From Thalassia testudinum (taxonomy: Eukaryota; Streptophyta; Magnoliopsida; Alismatales; Hydrocharitaceae): a stretch of DNA of 64,000 nt. The notes beneath the pieces are model-generated. The model had not been told where the DNA came from, did not search any database, and was given only the letters and a program-made list of their open reading frames with translations. Shown here piece by piece: positions 32,024 through 43,784 of this stretch. The stretch lies in NCBI GenBank assembly GCA_037157565.1, contig JAZHRO010000013.1, positions 120,542,001 through 120,606,000 on the forward strand, given 5' to 3'. How positions within the stretch are numbered: the stretch's first letter is position 1; every line of letters starts with the position of its first letter. The translations under genes were made by a program, and so were the position numbers.

Positions 32024-34633
32024 TGATGAGAGCCTCATCATGAGCCATAACTAGCTCATTTTGACCTAATAAAGAAGATAAAAGCTCCTACATAACCTAG
32101 AAGAAGGCTTAACTGAAGGAACAAGTGCTCTGAGAAGAAAACATGAAATAAAGGTTAAAACTGCAATTTTACCATTGCAGTACATAAACGGGATTTCTCA
32201 GAAGCAAAACATAGGTCAAATAGTCCAAAGTGGGTTGAATTAGTCAGAAATGGGTTTATGTGCAATCTAAGAATTAAATGACACTTGGTAACCCTAAAAC
32301 AGACCCGCTTAAATTAACAAGGTTCCAGTCAGAATAAAAATCAGGCAAACCCTCTAAAAATCATAGAAAAACATCCTCTGGGGTTTAGAACACTTAATTT
32401 GGCCTTTGGAACCTAGTTTGACCTAGATTAGGGTCTTAGCTCTTCAATTAACCTAATTTGGGTTTTTACGCAAAATGTCCAGTCAAAAGAGGTCAAACCT
32501 AAAATCCAACTTCACCATTGGATTCTTTAGGGCCAAATTAGGTTTGTACAAAAATTTGGACCTAAGGGGAGGTCATCTTGACCTACTTTGCAAGTTAGTA
32601 CACCCAAATCACAAAGAGGTCCCTATCTTTTGAATATCCTTGCAGAGAGCCCCCTAGGTTCCTCGCCTTCTTTGCAAACCGGTCCCGCCGCCATTGCTAG
32701 GGCAGAACCGAGCTCCGACGAAGTTTCGAGAGAGATGGCTCTCTAATTCCTCAGAGATTCTCTCCCATAAATGGAAGGGAGATTCTCTGAGGAATTCCCT
32801 TCCTTCTAAAGCCAATCAAATTCGCTGGCGTGAACCCAATCTCTCGTGCGAACGCACGAGAGATGTGGGTATATTTCTTCCTTCCAACTTCGGCGAACCG
32901 GCTGACCTAATTGCGCGTCTTTCACGCTCTGATAGGAGCGGCCAGCACCTATAAAACACCCCTCGGACCCGGCCACTCATCTTAAGCTTGATTTTGACGG
33001 AGATCCCCTCCAAATTTCTTCTCTCCCATCTCCGGCCAAACGACCCACAAGCTCCGGTGACCGCTTTCCCTCCTTCTCGTCACTCTGCTGCCATACCAGC
33101 AGCAGAGTCCTCTCCGCCTCTTCCTCCCGCGGCGCGCTGTACCCTGCGCGCAAGCTCCTGAGCTCATCTTCGTCGCCGCTTCCTCCCCCAGGGTCTTTCT
33201 TCCCCGACGACGGCAGTCACGAGCCGTCCTCTCCACTGCCTCCCTTCACTCCAGACAACCCCAGATACGTTCTCCATCCTCTCCTCTCTTTTTTCCCCCT
33301 GTTATCTCCCTTGATCGACCCTCGACAGACGCTAACCACCTCCATCGTCTTCGCCTCCGACCGCACTCCGGCGAGCCGCCCACACCACTCCAGCCCTCCA
33401 CACGGCTCGCCAACCACCTCGAAAGCTCCGCCTCACCTCCAGGAACACACTCCACCCTCCCACTGCCACTCCAGCCCTCCACAACCACCCCCCGACCAAC
33501 CCACCATCTCCGGCCACAGGTTGACCTAGGCACGCATGCCTAGGCCGACCTGCGGCCTGCTGCACTGCCCACCGCCTTCGCCGTGCCACGGCGAAGGTCT
33601 CTATCTATTCTGATTTGGCCGAGAGGCGCGTTTTGTGTACGACAGGATTCGAGCTGCTGCCGCCATGGACGACCTCTGATGAAGCTCCCGCGAAGCTCCA
33701 GGCACCCGGTCTTCCAGACTACAGGTGCTGCATACTAACGCAAGTGTCGCGAGGTGAACGAATCCAGCCGAGGAGCGCTAGCAGAGCCAGCAGCTGCGGG
33801 GCAATCGCACGACGAGGTTTCTGCAGGCGCGCGTGAAGGCGAGACCAGATAGTCCCACATCGTGGGATTGCAACCGGCAGGTACCATATAAGTTGTTTTT
33901 ACGCTTTATTCTTATCGCCTCAGTAAGCACAGGGGTGAGGTCCCTCACTGACCCCACCCGCCTCGTCCGCGGCCTGACCACGCGGACCTGGCGGATCCGA
34001 CCCGACCTAGACCTACGCACTCCTCGCGCATCACACACCTGCAGGTGCGCCTGGTCCCGGGTACGATCCGACCCGATTGAGACTGTGGCTCTGGTAGAGC
34101 GGTTAGAGTGAATTGCTTGAGAGAGAGACACGCGCTGGTAGAGGGAGAAGGGTTAGGTTTTGTTCCCTGTGCAGGCAGGCTGATTGCAGGAGAAGGACTT
34201 GGCCGCTGCAGAAGAAGGAGAAGCAAGACAAAGAAGAAGAAGAAGGCAACGAAGAAAGGAGAAGCAAGACAGAAGAAGAAGAAAGAAAGAAGTCTTCGCA
34301 GGAGAAGAAGAAGAAGGACAAGGGAAGATTGCAAAGAGATCCGAAAGGCAAAGCAGAAGAAGAAAAAGAGAAAGAAAGATCACATTTAAGACGTCTGATA
34401 CATAAATCAGACGTCTAATTCTATTTTTTTACATCTTTCTTAAAAACTCTTTGAATCAATTATATTTGCGTTTAACAGTTGTATTATTGGGTTTTACAAA
34501 GTACTGAGTTTGCTCCCTATGTTCGACCTCGGATACTCTAGTTGTTCGAGTAATAAAATTATTTGTTTAAACGTTTTGTCGGTTCTACTGCAACGTAATA
34601 CGCCTTTAAATCCGCACGGAAACGTTGACAACA
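32024..34633 (+). mobile_element. Element M, 3' LTR
   Basis: 2610 bp, the same length as the 5' LTR, with about 22 mismatches and no indel seen by eye, four of them clustered near 34120-34135. It is followed by the TSD AGCGT at 34634-34638, after which element B resumes. Confidence 0.95.
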
Positions 34634-34877
34634 AGCGTCAAACGACCGCGGTTTGGCGATACACTAGGAACCGGAGGTGCAAGCCAAAGGAAGAACCTTC
34701 TCGCCAGTCCCTCCTTCTAACAGGTTGGATTGCCTGGACAGAAGTAGAGTAAATCGTCTATAATCTTAGGATGGATCCTAAGAGTCTGTAGACCTTTAGG
34801 CTACCCAAACTAAGGACAGGCTTGTGTTTTTGTATTGCAGGGCTCCTTTCTCTTTTGATTTCCCCCCTTACTTCACC

Positions 34878-36587
34878 ATGTACCCTTCCATGTCCTACAC
34901 ACATTTCACATCCTATCCTCCTACCACCACTTTTCCCCAAGATGATTACTATCCCGACTTGACTTGTAATTACCCATCCACTAGCCGGGATGACTTTGAT
35001 TGGGGATATGAATCCGCACCTCAGGGTCCAGGGCCTAACCATGGACGACATGACTATGAATATTATCCTTCCCAGAGCTATAATGATTATGGATCTCCAT
35101 CCTTTAATGACCAAACCAACCCGATCTATAATCAGGAAGGATATCATGATTATAACACCTACCCTCCCCAGTGTTCCACTGAATATAGGTCGCTACCATC
35201 CTTTGAGCAACCTAGAATGACCTGCTTTCAGGGAGGGACCCAAGAACCTCGACATCTTGACTCCCCTAGATTTAACCTGAACCCACCCAAACCTGAACCG
35301 AACCAGTCGGTTCAGGTGAACCAGATCTAGGATAGGGTGTTGGTTAATTTGAGGAACACTATACAATCTTTAGAAGCTCATCCAACACCATGCACTGAAG
35401 CACTACAGCCTATGATTAAAATGATTGATGAACTTAATAGTTCTCTATTGGATTTGCTGCAAAGTGCTAGGGATAGGGACTTGGGTGAGTTTCTTCTTGG
35501 GAAATTGTGGAGGTTGAGGATGAAATTTGTGGTTGCACTAGTCAAATCTTGGGATGATTCTCAAGATGAACCCCCTTCAGGAGAGCCAATGTCTGAACCC
35601 GCTCAGGTGCCTGTCGGGGGGGATACATTTTCAGAGACTGGGGATGACCAGGATGGGCTAGAGCAACCATTTGAGGATGAACCGATTGATTCACTCGAGA
35701 TCCCCGAGCTTGGGAGCGAGGAAAAATATGCCTCCACGGACCATGAAATGACATATGATTTTGAGACATATATAAATGAGGATCATGGATTCTTTGACTC
35801 TGAGGGTGAAGAATCTTTTGGTGAAGTCTCACTTGAACTTAAGGAAGAGGATTTTAGTAAGACAAATGGGCTGGAGGAATCTAACAAATCAGTGAATAGC
35901 CCAATTATTGAAGATTTTGATATGGTTGGGGTTAACTTAGAGGATCCAAATCTTGATGATTCAATCAGTGACCCTAGTCCTCATCTGCACCCCGAAGAGT
36001 TGACTTCTGAGATCTTTGTGCCCAAGTCAATCTTGATTCAGCCACAATTTCTAGACTTGGGAGAATCATAATGGGTGAATAATATGCTAGAGGTCCCGAA
36101 GCCTGAGCCCTTGATGTTGGAGGATAGAATTGTTGAAATAAAGATTTAGGAGGCTAATTCTGAGGGAAGTTTGATTTTGGATCTAAGGGTACCTATTGAC
36201 CTAAAATCACCTACTTTCTACCAGGACCCTTATGATATCTTTCACATGCAACCCAAGCTCGAAATAACTGATTATTTTTCTGAGCTAGATGTTAAGTGGA
36301 TAACTACTCCTATTGAACCATCTTTACCCGTTGTCTGACACTTTGGTCTTGGGTTGCACACCACTAAAGCGCAGGCCCGACCCTGCAAACACAACAACCT
36401 TCAGTTCTGGGTGATTTTCATCCAGAACTTGAGAACCACTCAACCCTGGGGCATGGGTCTGCACCATAATCTCATCGACATCTGTGGACATCTTCTGCAG
36501 ACAGGTTTCAGGATCAACCCTTTTATTTTGATTTTGACCCGCACTTGTGAATTCTCAATTTCTTCTTTGTATGTATGTTATGCCTAG
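34878..36587 (+). pseudogene. Decayed unknown ORF of non-autonomous element B
   Basis: One frame of 570 codons with in-frame stops at 35328, 36069, 36147 and 36336, homologous to the intact ORF in D and the decayed one in A. Start MYPSMSYTHFTSYPP, 38 bases after the acceptor at 34840. N-terminal part Tyr/Pro/Asp-rich, ending near NQSVQVNQI. Then a predicted helical domain with NLRNTIQSLEA, IKMIDELNSSLLDLLQ, RDLGEFLLGKLWRLRMKFVV and ALVKSWDDSQDE. Then an acidic tail and a DPYDIF-MQPK-DYF motif. The same frame continues past the stop at 36336 as FWVIFIQNLR, GLHHNL and a hydrophobic FILILTRTCEFSIS. No known domain recognised. Inactive by its stops. Confidence 0.75.
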
Positions 36588-37997
36588 CTAAAGGCATTAA
36601 ACTTAGCACGTGTGTATACACTCTTCTCTCTGTGGAGCTGACCGAATTTTCACGACACTCAGGTGATGTTCTGTTTACTTTGCCCTTTTCATGTCTTTAT
36701 TTTTACAATGAGGACATTGCATCATTTAGGCATGGGGGGTGGATAATCAATTCTTGAAATCATTATGTTAACTTCGTAGAATTTCTTTTAGTTTCTTATA
36801 AAATTAAGAAAAAATTGAAAATTTGAAAAAAAATAAAAAAAAGAAATTACGAAAAGAGAACTTAAGCATTTGGAAGTTATTAACTTTAGGAAATGATACG
36901 AAAGGACCAAAACACTTAGACTCTTCAGGTCTTTGGGCTTAAATACCTGGGTGTCCACTTGAATGTGGACTTAGTCTCGAGTCCTCGCCAATTACAATTC
37001 ATTTTCATTTAGTAAATTATTGGGATGATAAGTATGCGACTTATCAACCCATCCTCTGATTTGGGGGGACTTTAAGCCTAAGCATCTGCACACATTTTCT
37101 TGCACTAACTGACTTTCTGGCGATTTTTATGGAAATTGGGTAGCTAATGGACAGACTTGGGTGGTATGGCTGGTCAGTTGTTGGTGGTAACAGCTCATTG
37201 GCAGGTTGTCCAGAGCCCAGCTACAAGACCATTTTCGTTGTATTGCCTTTATGTAAATCTTATATCAGGGAAGCTACCTACTTAGAAAAAGAAAAAAAGA
37301 AACACTCAAAAAACAAAAAAGAGAAAAAAAAAGGAGAAAATAAAAAAATAAATAAAACCACACTTCATCGCACGAGTATGGCTGGCAAGTTATCGGTGGT
37401 GACAGCTCATTGGCCGGTTGTCCAGAACCCAGCTCACAAAAAAATGCACAATAATTCCCAAAACACCTAGGGAAGAAGTAGGGAAGTAGAATAAATCGGG
37501 GAGATATACACTGGGTTCGCCCTTGTGTTGACCCCAAATAATAGAAAGTAGGGAGAAAGCTATCGATTGTAAAGATAAACCTTTAGGCAAGGTCACCTAG
37601 GGTCGTAGAAACCCAAAGTCCATCTTAATGGCCATTTTGTAAGTCTATCACTTTTTCACAAAGATGTTTAGTACTTAGAGACCTTTTCGAGTTTTGGGCG
37701 GGTCAGGTAGCCGTAAAAAGTTATCCCGGAACTCTCAAAATCCAAAAGTACAAAAAAATTAGAAAAGAAGAAAAAAAAAATATATATCTTCCCTTCTCAA
37801 ATAAGGCGAGAACTTGGGCAGTCTGCATTCTGGTAGACACTCAGGTACTATTGAGTTTTCGTAGTTTAGGACCTTAGTTGAAATTTTCTATTGTTAATAA
37901 ACAACTTAGGCCTAAGTGATCTAATCCTAATTCTACTTTTATACAAAGCATATAGTTTAATTTTGCTAGGGACTAGCAAAAGATAGGCATCGGGGTA
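36588..37997 (+). mobile_element. Element B, 3' UTR
   Basis: Internal polypurine motif at 36727-36741 (TAGGCATGGGGGGTG). Two copies of a motif of about 54 bases (37168-37221 and 37380-37433), starting GGCTGG and ending CCCAGC, around TTGGCNGGTTGTCCAGA. The LTR-adjacent polypurine tract at 37984-37997 is mutated to AGGCATCGGGGTA. No coding sequence. Confidence 0.85.
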
Positions 37998-39500
37998 AGA
38001 TGCAAACACATTTATTGAGGGTAAAATGCCTATTCATGCATGTTCCTAGGCTTAGATTTGCATTTCATGTTATAAATATTGCATAGCATGCATCATTCTA
38101 CATTTAGATTAGCTGTATATAATTTAGGTTAATTGCATCCTTTTGTGGTTAGGAGAGAAGGATATTTATTTTGGAGCCTCTGATTGATGATTCGAAAGTA
38201 CGGATCTGATTAAGACGACAATCGGAGTCCAACGCCTCTGAAATTGCCTCGATCGGAGTCTTGTAGCACCATATGCAGTCCGAGGAAGATCAACGGCCAA
38301 GGGACTAGGAGACATAATTCGGAGCTTCAAATGATAAATTTGACCATGCGGATGGATTCGGGTCGACGATCGCAGCCTAATGGCGCAGAAATCGACTCAA
38401 TCCGACCTCTGTAGTAGCCCCTACAACAAGAAGAAGATGGACTGCCCAGACTGCACCACGTGGCGTAGCGCAGGCTGCTAGCACTTGCACGCAACACCGC
38501 ACTCACGTAGCAGTGCGGGTGTGCATGGGTGCACGCCCACGGCAAGGTAGGAGCAGCGCCAGTGCAGCGTGAGGTGGACTACAGCGACGCATGAGCTAGA
38601 CTTATAGCGACGCTTATAGCCGTCGGTAATTCATCACATGCCAGCAAAGCAAGCTGTGGGCGCCAGCGGGCATGAGCTGTGTACAGCGACGTTTCCAGCG
38701 AGGGCTTGGATGTCACTAATGGTCCTATACCGATTTTTGCCTCTTCTCCACCACTATAAAAGGAACCTCACCCCCTCCCTTGCAAGCCATCTCTACCTAC
38801 TCTATTCGTACCTACTCCTAAGCTCTAGCAAGCCTACCAACGCTCCATTAGAGCTTATTCTCAAGCTCCCAAGGTGTCTATTAGTGTAGCGAACCTCTGC
38901 CCCACCAAATAGTCCTCCAACTTCCCATCTCCCTTCATAGATCACCCTAGAGCCGTCCTCCCACCTCCATTTTAGAAGCAAATCAACTTCGTCTTCTCAC
39001 CTCCATTCCGGAGCTACGTCAAAGCTTTCCTCAAACCGACGTCCTCCAGCATCTCACCTCCATCATCCTGCTCCTCACCTCCTTCGTCTGAGCTTCCGCC
39101 AGGTGCCGTCGTCTCGCCGAACAGTCGATTTGGGAGATTTCCTCTCACCTCCCTTACTTGATATGCTTTCAGAGTTTCTTGTAATTGACATTAGAAGTAA
39201 TATATATCAGATTTGTTCCACATCTCTATCTTGTGAATCATTTTCTTGTCTTTTATTTCAAAAACACAAAAAAATAACAAAACCCTAAAATCCCAAAAAG
39301 AAACGAATCGAAGCGCAATTTTCAACTAAAGTAAATGTCTCCTCCCTGTGTTCAACCCAGGACTCCCTTGGAGTTTCAGTATAAATTTTATCTGATCGAC
39401 GTGTTTTGCAACTACAACGACGGGTTACTTGTAACCTCGATTTCTAACATGTGAAACACGCACGACCATTTTGGCACCGTTGCCAAGGGCAACGCGATCA
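37998..39500 (+). mobile_element. Element B, 3' LTR
   Basis: 1503 bp, homologous over its length to 17951-19448. The first base pair reads AG instead of TG. TATA box near 38756. It ends CAACGCGATCA and, like the 5' LTR, contains a PBS-like sequence (TGGCACCGTTGCCAAGG at 39472-39488) inside the LTR just before its end; the following base starts the LINE flank. Confidence 0.85.
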
Positions 39501-41066
39501 ATCTAGTCCGGATAGTAGAAAGCTTGGCCTTAAACCCCAAGGAGTAGAGGACCCAAGAGAGGGTAAAATGGGTGGGGCGCAAGAGACAAAACCAGGTGAC
39601 CATGTTGAACCTCCTCCAATTGTGCTCTTGAAAGTAAGGGATCTCATTGAAGATAAAGCCCCAGATGATGCCTTTGACACTGGTGGAGCAGTATTGGGGG
39701 CAATCACATTAGAGAATGTCGAGGAAAAGCTTAGGGGGAACAGGTTGAAGATGTGCATGATGGAAAGTCCATGAGGAGATGCACAAGGATATGTCACTAA
39801 AGGAGAGGAGATGAAGCATGGCTTCACCTTTAGGGTTGTTAGGGCAATAGAGGCACTTAGTAGCCAAGGAGATACCCCGAAGTTGGATTTGGTCATCCAT
39901 GGGAAGCCTATTATGATTAACTCTCCATGCAAGGAGGGTCATACGTAGAGGAAGCTTGAGGTTCCATAAGGCTTTGAAGATCGAATGGTGAGTGGAGTTA
40001 CCAAAGTTCAGGAGATAGGCAGAGGAAATCAAGAAGTTACCTTGAGGGGAAGGTGACCAAATAGGTTCGTCCTTGGTGTCAACAATCAAGGTGTTCAAGA
40101 TTTGGTACATAATGTGATTTGGGATAAGGTGAAGGAATTGAGCCTGAGAGGGATTCAAGATAGCGTCTTTAACAGGAACGAAAGTGGGAAAAACTTCAAG
40201 GGGAAGAAAAGCTCTGAGTGAAGATTCCCCAATCCAAAGGTTCATCCAAAAATCAATCTTATCCTACTTCACATTCCAACAAAGGAAAGGGAACATGTCC
40301 TGGTAGGCATTAGCCAAAGGCTTGAGTCTATTGGGGACATGGGAAGGGAAGGAACTAAAATGGCCATAAAGATTTCTCATCAAGGTTGCATAAGGAGAGT
40401 CTCCAAAGAGAATGTCCCAAACTCGCTTCATTCTAAAGGCTTGGAAGACAAGGGAGGGATTTTAGACCCCAAGACCACCACAGGTAGTAGGCAGACAGAT
40501 TTGGTTTTAAGCGATCCAGTGATGATGGTTGGAAGATTTAGAAGAACCCCAAAAGAAATTTGCAAGAGCGGACTCCACTCTCTTGGGGACCATTTTGGGG
40601 ACCTCAATAATGGCCAAAATGTGAATGGGGATAGACGTGAGAACATGTTTAACGAGCAGAAATCTAGCAGCGCTGGATAGGAGATTATCTTTCCAACCAT
40701 AATGTTTGGAGAGGATTTTATTAATGAGTGCCAAGAAATAGGAGATTTTGGAGAGACCAATGGAGATAGGGCACCTAAGGTAAGTGAAGGGGAATGAGCC
40801 CAATAGGAAACCAGTAATGTCAAGGATATAACTAAGCCTACTAAGGGGGAAGTGTTTGCCTACATTGCTGATGAACTTAGACAAGTTGAGGCTTTGGCCA
40901 AATTGAGATTCAAAGTTCTGAATGAAGATTTTAAGGTTGGTGATTGATCTAAGGTTCCCATTGAGAAAAAGAATTATATCATCTACATATAGCATGGCAA
41001 GAGGAGAAGAGACACCTCTCTTGATAGAGAAGGAAGAAATTTGACTATGGAAAGCTAATTCTTTAA
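39501..41066 (-). pseudogene. LINE relic, reverse transcriptase and zf-RVT part
   Basis: The minus strand encodes the C-terminal half of a plant L1-type LINE ORF2. RT catalytic motif: LAFHSQISSFSIKRGVSSPLA leads into MLYVDDIILF (near 40970-41060). Then LALINKILSKHYGW and ALANFFWGSS with a frameshift. Then the zf-RVT region FKALWNLKLPLRMTLLAW and CLYCPNNPKGEAMLHLL (near 39900-40130). The endonuclease and early RT are missing at the right. The RNase H domain lies beyond B at 17768-17950. Broken by frameshifts and by B. Confidence 0.85.
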
Positions 41067-41085
41067 TGCCTTGACATTCGTTGGA

Positions 41086-42520
41086 TGCGTTTGCCTTAAA
41101 TCGTTCCTTGTAGAGTGTTTTACGACATCAATTTTAAATAAGAATAAACGGACGTGAGTTCGAGTGTCGAACACAGGGAGGTGTGAAATCAAATCAAATA
41201 CTCACTGTGTCACAAAAATTTGTCATTTGTTTCGCTTGCAAACCGATAGAACGAGAAAGAAAGGGGGAGAGAGAGAGAGAGAAGAGAGATAGGGTTAGAA
41301 ATCCATGATAAGATATGAGGAAAATATATAAAAGATCTAGTCTATTAATTATCAAATGTTGTAATCCAGAAAATATATAGGAATGCTTAAATAAAATAAA
41401 TGAACTATAATATCACATAAAATTAAACTAAGAACAAGGAACAAGAAAGCTTCGAGGCAGCCACGGTGGTAGAGGAGCTTCCATCGGTGACTCTACGTCT
41501 TCACAACCTTAGTTGGGAGCTCTAAAAGTGGTGGAGTTGCTTAGGTAGATGATGGATGCAGATGGGAGGGATAGGTCCCTTTTTATAGTTCAGGAAAGGG
41601 CTCAAATTCGCCACCGGGTCAATAGCGACATTCAAAGATGTTGCTAAAGACCCACTGCAAGTGTTGCGTAGCCCCTGCTCTCGCCCTCACGCCTTCAATG
41701 CTTTGCACTATGCCGCATGCCTCATGCACTGTGTCACGTGCTCATGCTGTCGCACGCTGGCCTTTCCCCATTGCCTCAAACATGCTGCTACCCTTATGCG
41801 TGAGTGCTTGCTTGCATTGCCGCTATTCCTACTGCGTCGCGCCTCAATTGCGAAATTGAGGTGTGGCGGGATTCAAACCCACGCATGTGGTGGAGGGGCG
41901 AAGTCTTGACCAATGCACTAAGGCCGCGCATTGGTCTTGCCTTTACATTTGGCACCTACGCACCTCAGCCATTGGATCAAGATCCAGTGGCTGAGAATAG
42001 AGGGCGTGGATAATGCGGTGATGAAGGGTCGATGTTGGGTGACCTAGATAGTGCCATGTGGCATCATCTAGGCTATCCATCATCTTTTTTGTTGTAGAGG
42101 TTGCCACAGTGCTCGGATCGAGATGATTCTCGCGCTGTCAAACTACGATCGTCACTCCAAATCCATCCGTACAATCAGATTTTTCATCCGAGGCCCATAA
42201 GAATGTCACATTACCCCGTAGCCGTTGATCTTTCTTGAGCTTGTTGTGGGAGCTACGGAGGTCGGATCGAAGTTATTTCGAGTCCGTTGGACTCCATTCG
42301 TCGATCCGGATCCATCCATATGGTCCGATCGCTCATCTGAGACCTATTTCAAATTTGGACTTGTGCACATGGTGATTAAACATTTATTGTAAGCGATTAA
42401 AATGTAAAGATCAAACAATATGCATGCAATGCTCCCAAATTCATTATGACATTTTTGCACAAGTACCCTCAAAATTGACTCTAATTGATGTTATTAACAC
42501 TTGTAATTGTTGAGGCATCA
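41086..42520 (-). mobile_element. Element C, 3' LTR
   Basis: Read on the minus strand it starts TGATGCCTCAACAATTAC, next to the polypurine tract at 42521-42535, with TATAAAAA near 41580 and the U5 motif CTCCCTGTGTTCGACACTCG near 41165-41185. Its U3 has the same duplicated block as A, B and D (about 42055-42345). The left end is uncertain, between about 41069 and 41105, because the 5' LTR is outside the window. Confidence 0.75.
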
Positions 42521-43784
42521 TACCCCCATGCCCACCCCTAGCTAGTTCCTAGCAAGGTTTGACCTAAATGCTATTTACAACTAAAATTAGGAATTGATCG
42601 CTTAGGTAGAAGTTTCTTGTCAACAGGAGGAAATTTCTACTAAGAACCTAACTCGCTAAGACTCAACAGTGCTCGGGTTACCTGCCAAAATGCTGATGGT
42701 CCAAGTCCTCGCCTTATTATAATAGAAGAAAATACATATTTTCTTCTTTTCCATCTTTTCTAATTTTTCTTTGGATTTTTGGTGTTAAGGATTTCAAGGT
42801 AACTTTTTACGGCTACCCAATCCACCCAAGACTCTAAAAGGATTCTTAGTACTAAACATCTTATTGTGAAAGTGATAGACTAACTCAATGGTAATTAAAA
42901 TGGACTTTGGGTTTCTACGCCCCTAGGTGACCTGAAAGAAAAAAATGTTGCCTAATGGTGTATCTATCCGATTGGTAGCTTTCTCCCTACTTTTCATTTT
43001 TGTGAGGTCAACACAAGGGTGAACCCAGGGTATATCTCCCCAAATTATGCTACTTCCCCGCTTCTTCATTAAGTGTTTTGGAATTCTTGAGCATTTTATG
43101 AGCTGGGATCTGGACAACCGACAAATGGGTTGTTTACCCATGATAACTTGCAAGTCCTGTGGCTGGGCTCTGGACAACCTGCCAATAGGCAGTTACCCAT
43201 GACAACTTGCTAGCCATACCACCCTAGAAGATTCATTAACTACCCAATTTCCCTTAGAACCGCCGATGGGCGAGTCAATGAAAAACGTATGTAGATGCTT
43301 AGACTAAAAATCCCCCCAAATCAGAGGGCGAGTTGATAAGTTGCATAGTTATCACCCTACTTTATTGACCAGATTAATATACATTACGATGGCGAGGACT
43401 CAAGACCAAGTCCAAATTTTAGTGGACACCCGGACTGATTAAGTCCGAAGACCTGAACGGTCTATGCAATTAGGTCCCTAACATATCGTTTCCTAAAGTC
43501 GACAAGCTTCTAATACCTAAGTTTTCTTTTCCTAATTTTATTTCATTTTTCCTATAAAAAGAAAGAGAATTAATTCAAGCTAACAATTTTGTACTCAGAT
43601 CCTATGAATTACCACCCCCCCATTACTAAGTTGGACAATGTCCTCATTAGAAAAATCAATGTATGAAATGGAGTAGGGAAAGAAATCACCTGAGTTGTAA
43701 TTGTGAATCCGATTAGCTTGAAACCTTTGGGTTGCCTCCTAGGAAATGCTGAATTTTGTGCCTCCAACTGGGCACAACTCCAGT
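42521..43784 (-). mobile_element. Element C, 3' UTR
   Basis: LTR-adjacent polypurine tract at 42521-42535 and an internal one near 43610-43627. Two copies of the GGCTGG...CCAGC motif at about 43101-43158 and 43161-43215, also present in pairs in A, B and D. The GTTGCCTCCTAGGAAATGC motif after the ORF corresponds to the GGGAGGCAACC motif in M. Confidence 0.8.

Larger units (their letters stand above)
20471..34633 (+). mobile_element. Element M, intact autonomous Athila-type Gypsy element with an extra LTR unit
   Basis: Flanked by the TSD AGCGT (20466-20470 and 34634-34638) within B. The order is: truncated LTR start, 3' internal segment, full LTR (21143-23752), PBS, leader, gag-pol, 3' UTR, full LTR (32024-34633). 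The two full LTRs are both 2610 bp and differ at about 22 positions by eye. Only one gag-pol unit is present, and it is open. The TSD encloses the extra left unit too. The tRNA-Asp PBS and RT type place it in the Athila lineage. No separate envelope-like ORF follows pol. Confidence 0.95.
19618..34840 (+). other. Putative leader intron of element B (now holds M)
   Basis: Donor TTTTG|TAAGT-type site with GT at 19618-19619 (reads GTAAGT) and acceptor TTTTTGTATTGCAG ending at 34840. Without M and one TSD copy the intron is about 1055 nt, close to 1038 nt in A and 997 nt in D. A mini exon of about 61 nt (19557-19617) is preceded by the acceptor-like ATTGTCTTGCAG. Inferred from motifs conserved in three elements; no transcript data. 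Confidence 0.55.
17951..39500 (+). mobile_element. Element B, non-autonomous LTR retrotransposon (contains M)
   Basis: Flanked by GTCTA (17946-17950) and ATCTA (39501-39505), probably a 5-bp TSD with one later change, inside a LINE. LTRs 1498 and 1503 bp. Without M (14163 bp plus one TSD copy) the element is about 7.4 kb. It has a PBS, a leader with splice signals, a decayed ORF of unknown function and a 3' UTR, with no gag-pol. It belongs to the same family as A: LTRs, leader and ORF align. A supplies an empty-site version of the M insertion point. Confidence 0.9.

Noticed and set aside
37998..39500. Reading this LTR as the 5' LTR of a further element because a PBS-like sequence follows GACCA
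   Set aside because: The homology to the left B LTR continues 32 bp past that point to GCGATCA, and LINE sequence follows, so the PBS-like part is inside the LTR.
39451..40680. Plus-strand frames of about 107-113 codons
   Set aside because: Antisense of the LINE zf-RVT/RT sequence, which has clear motifs on the minus strand.
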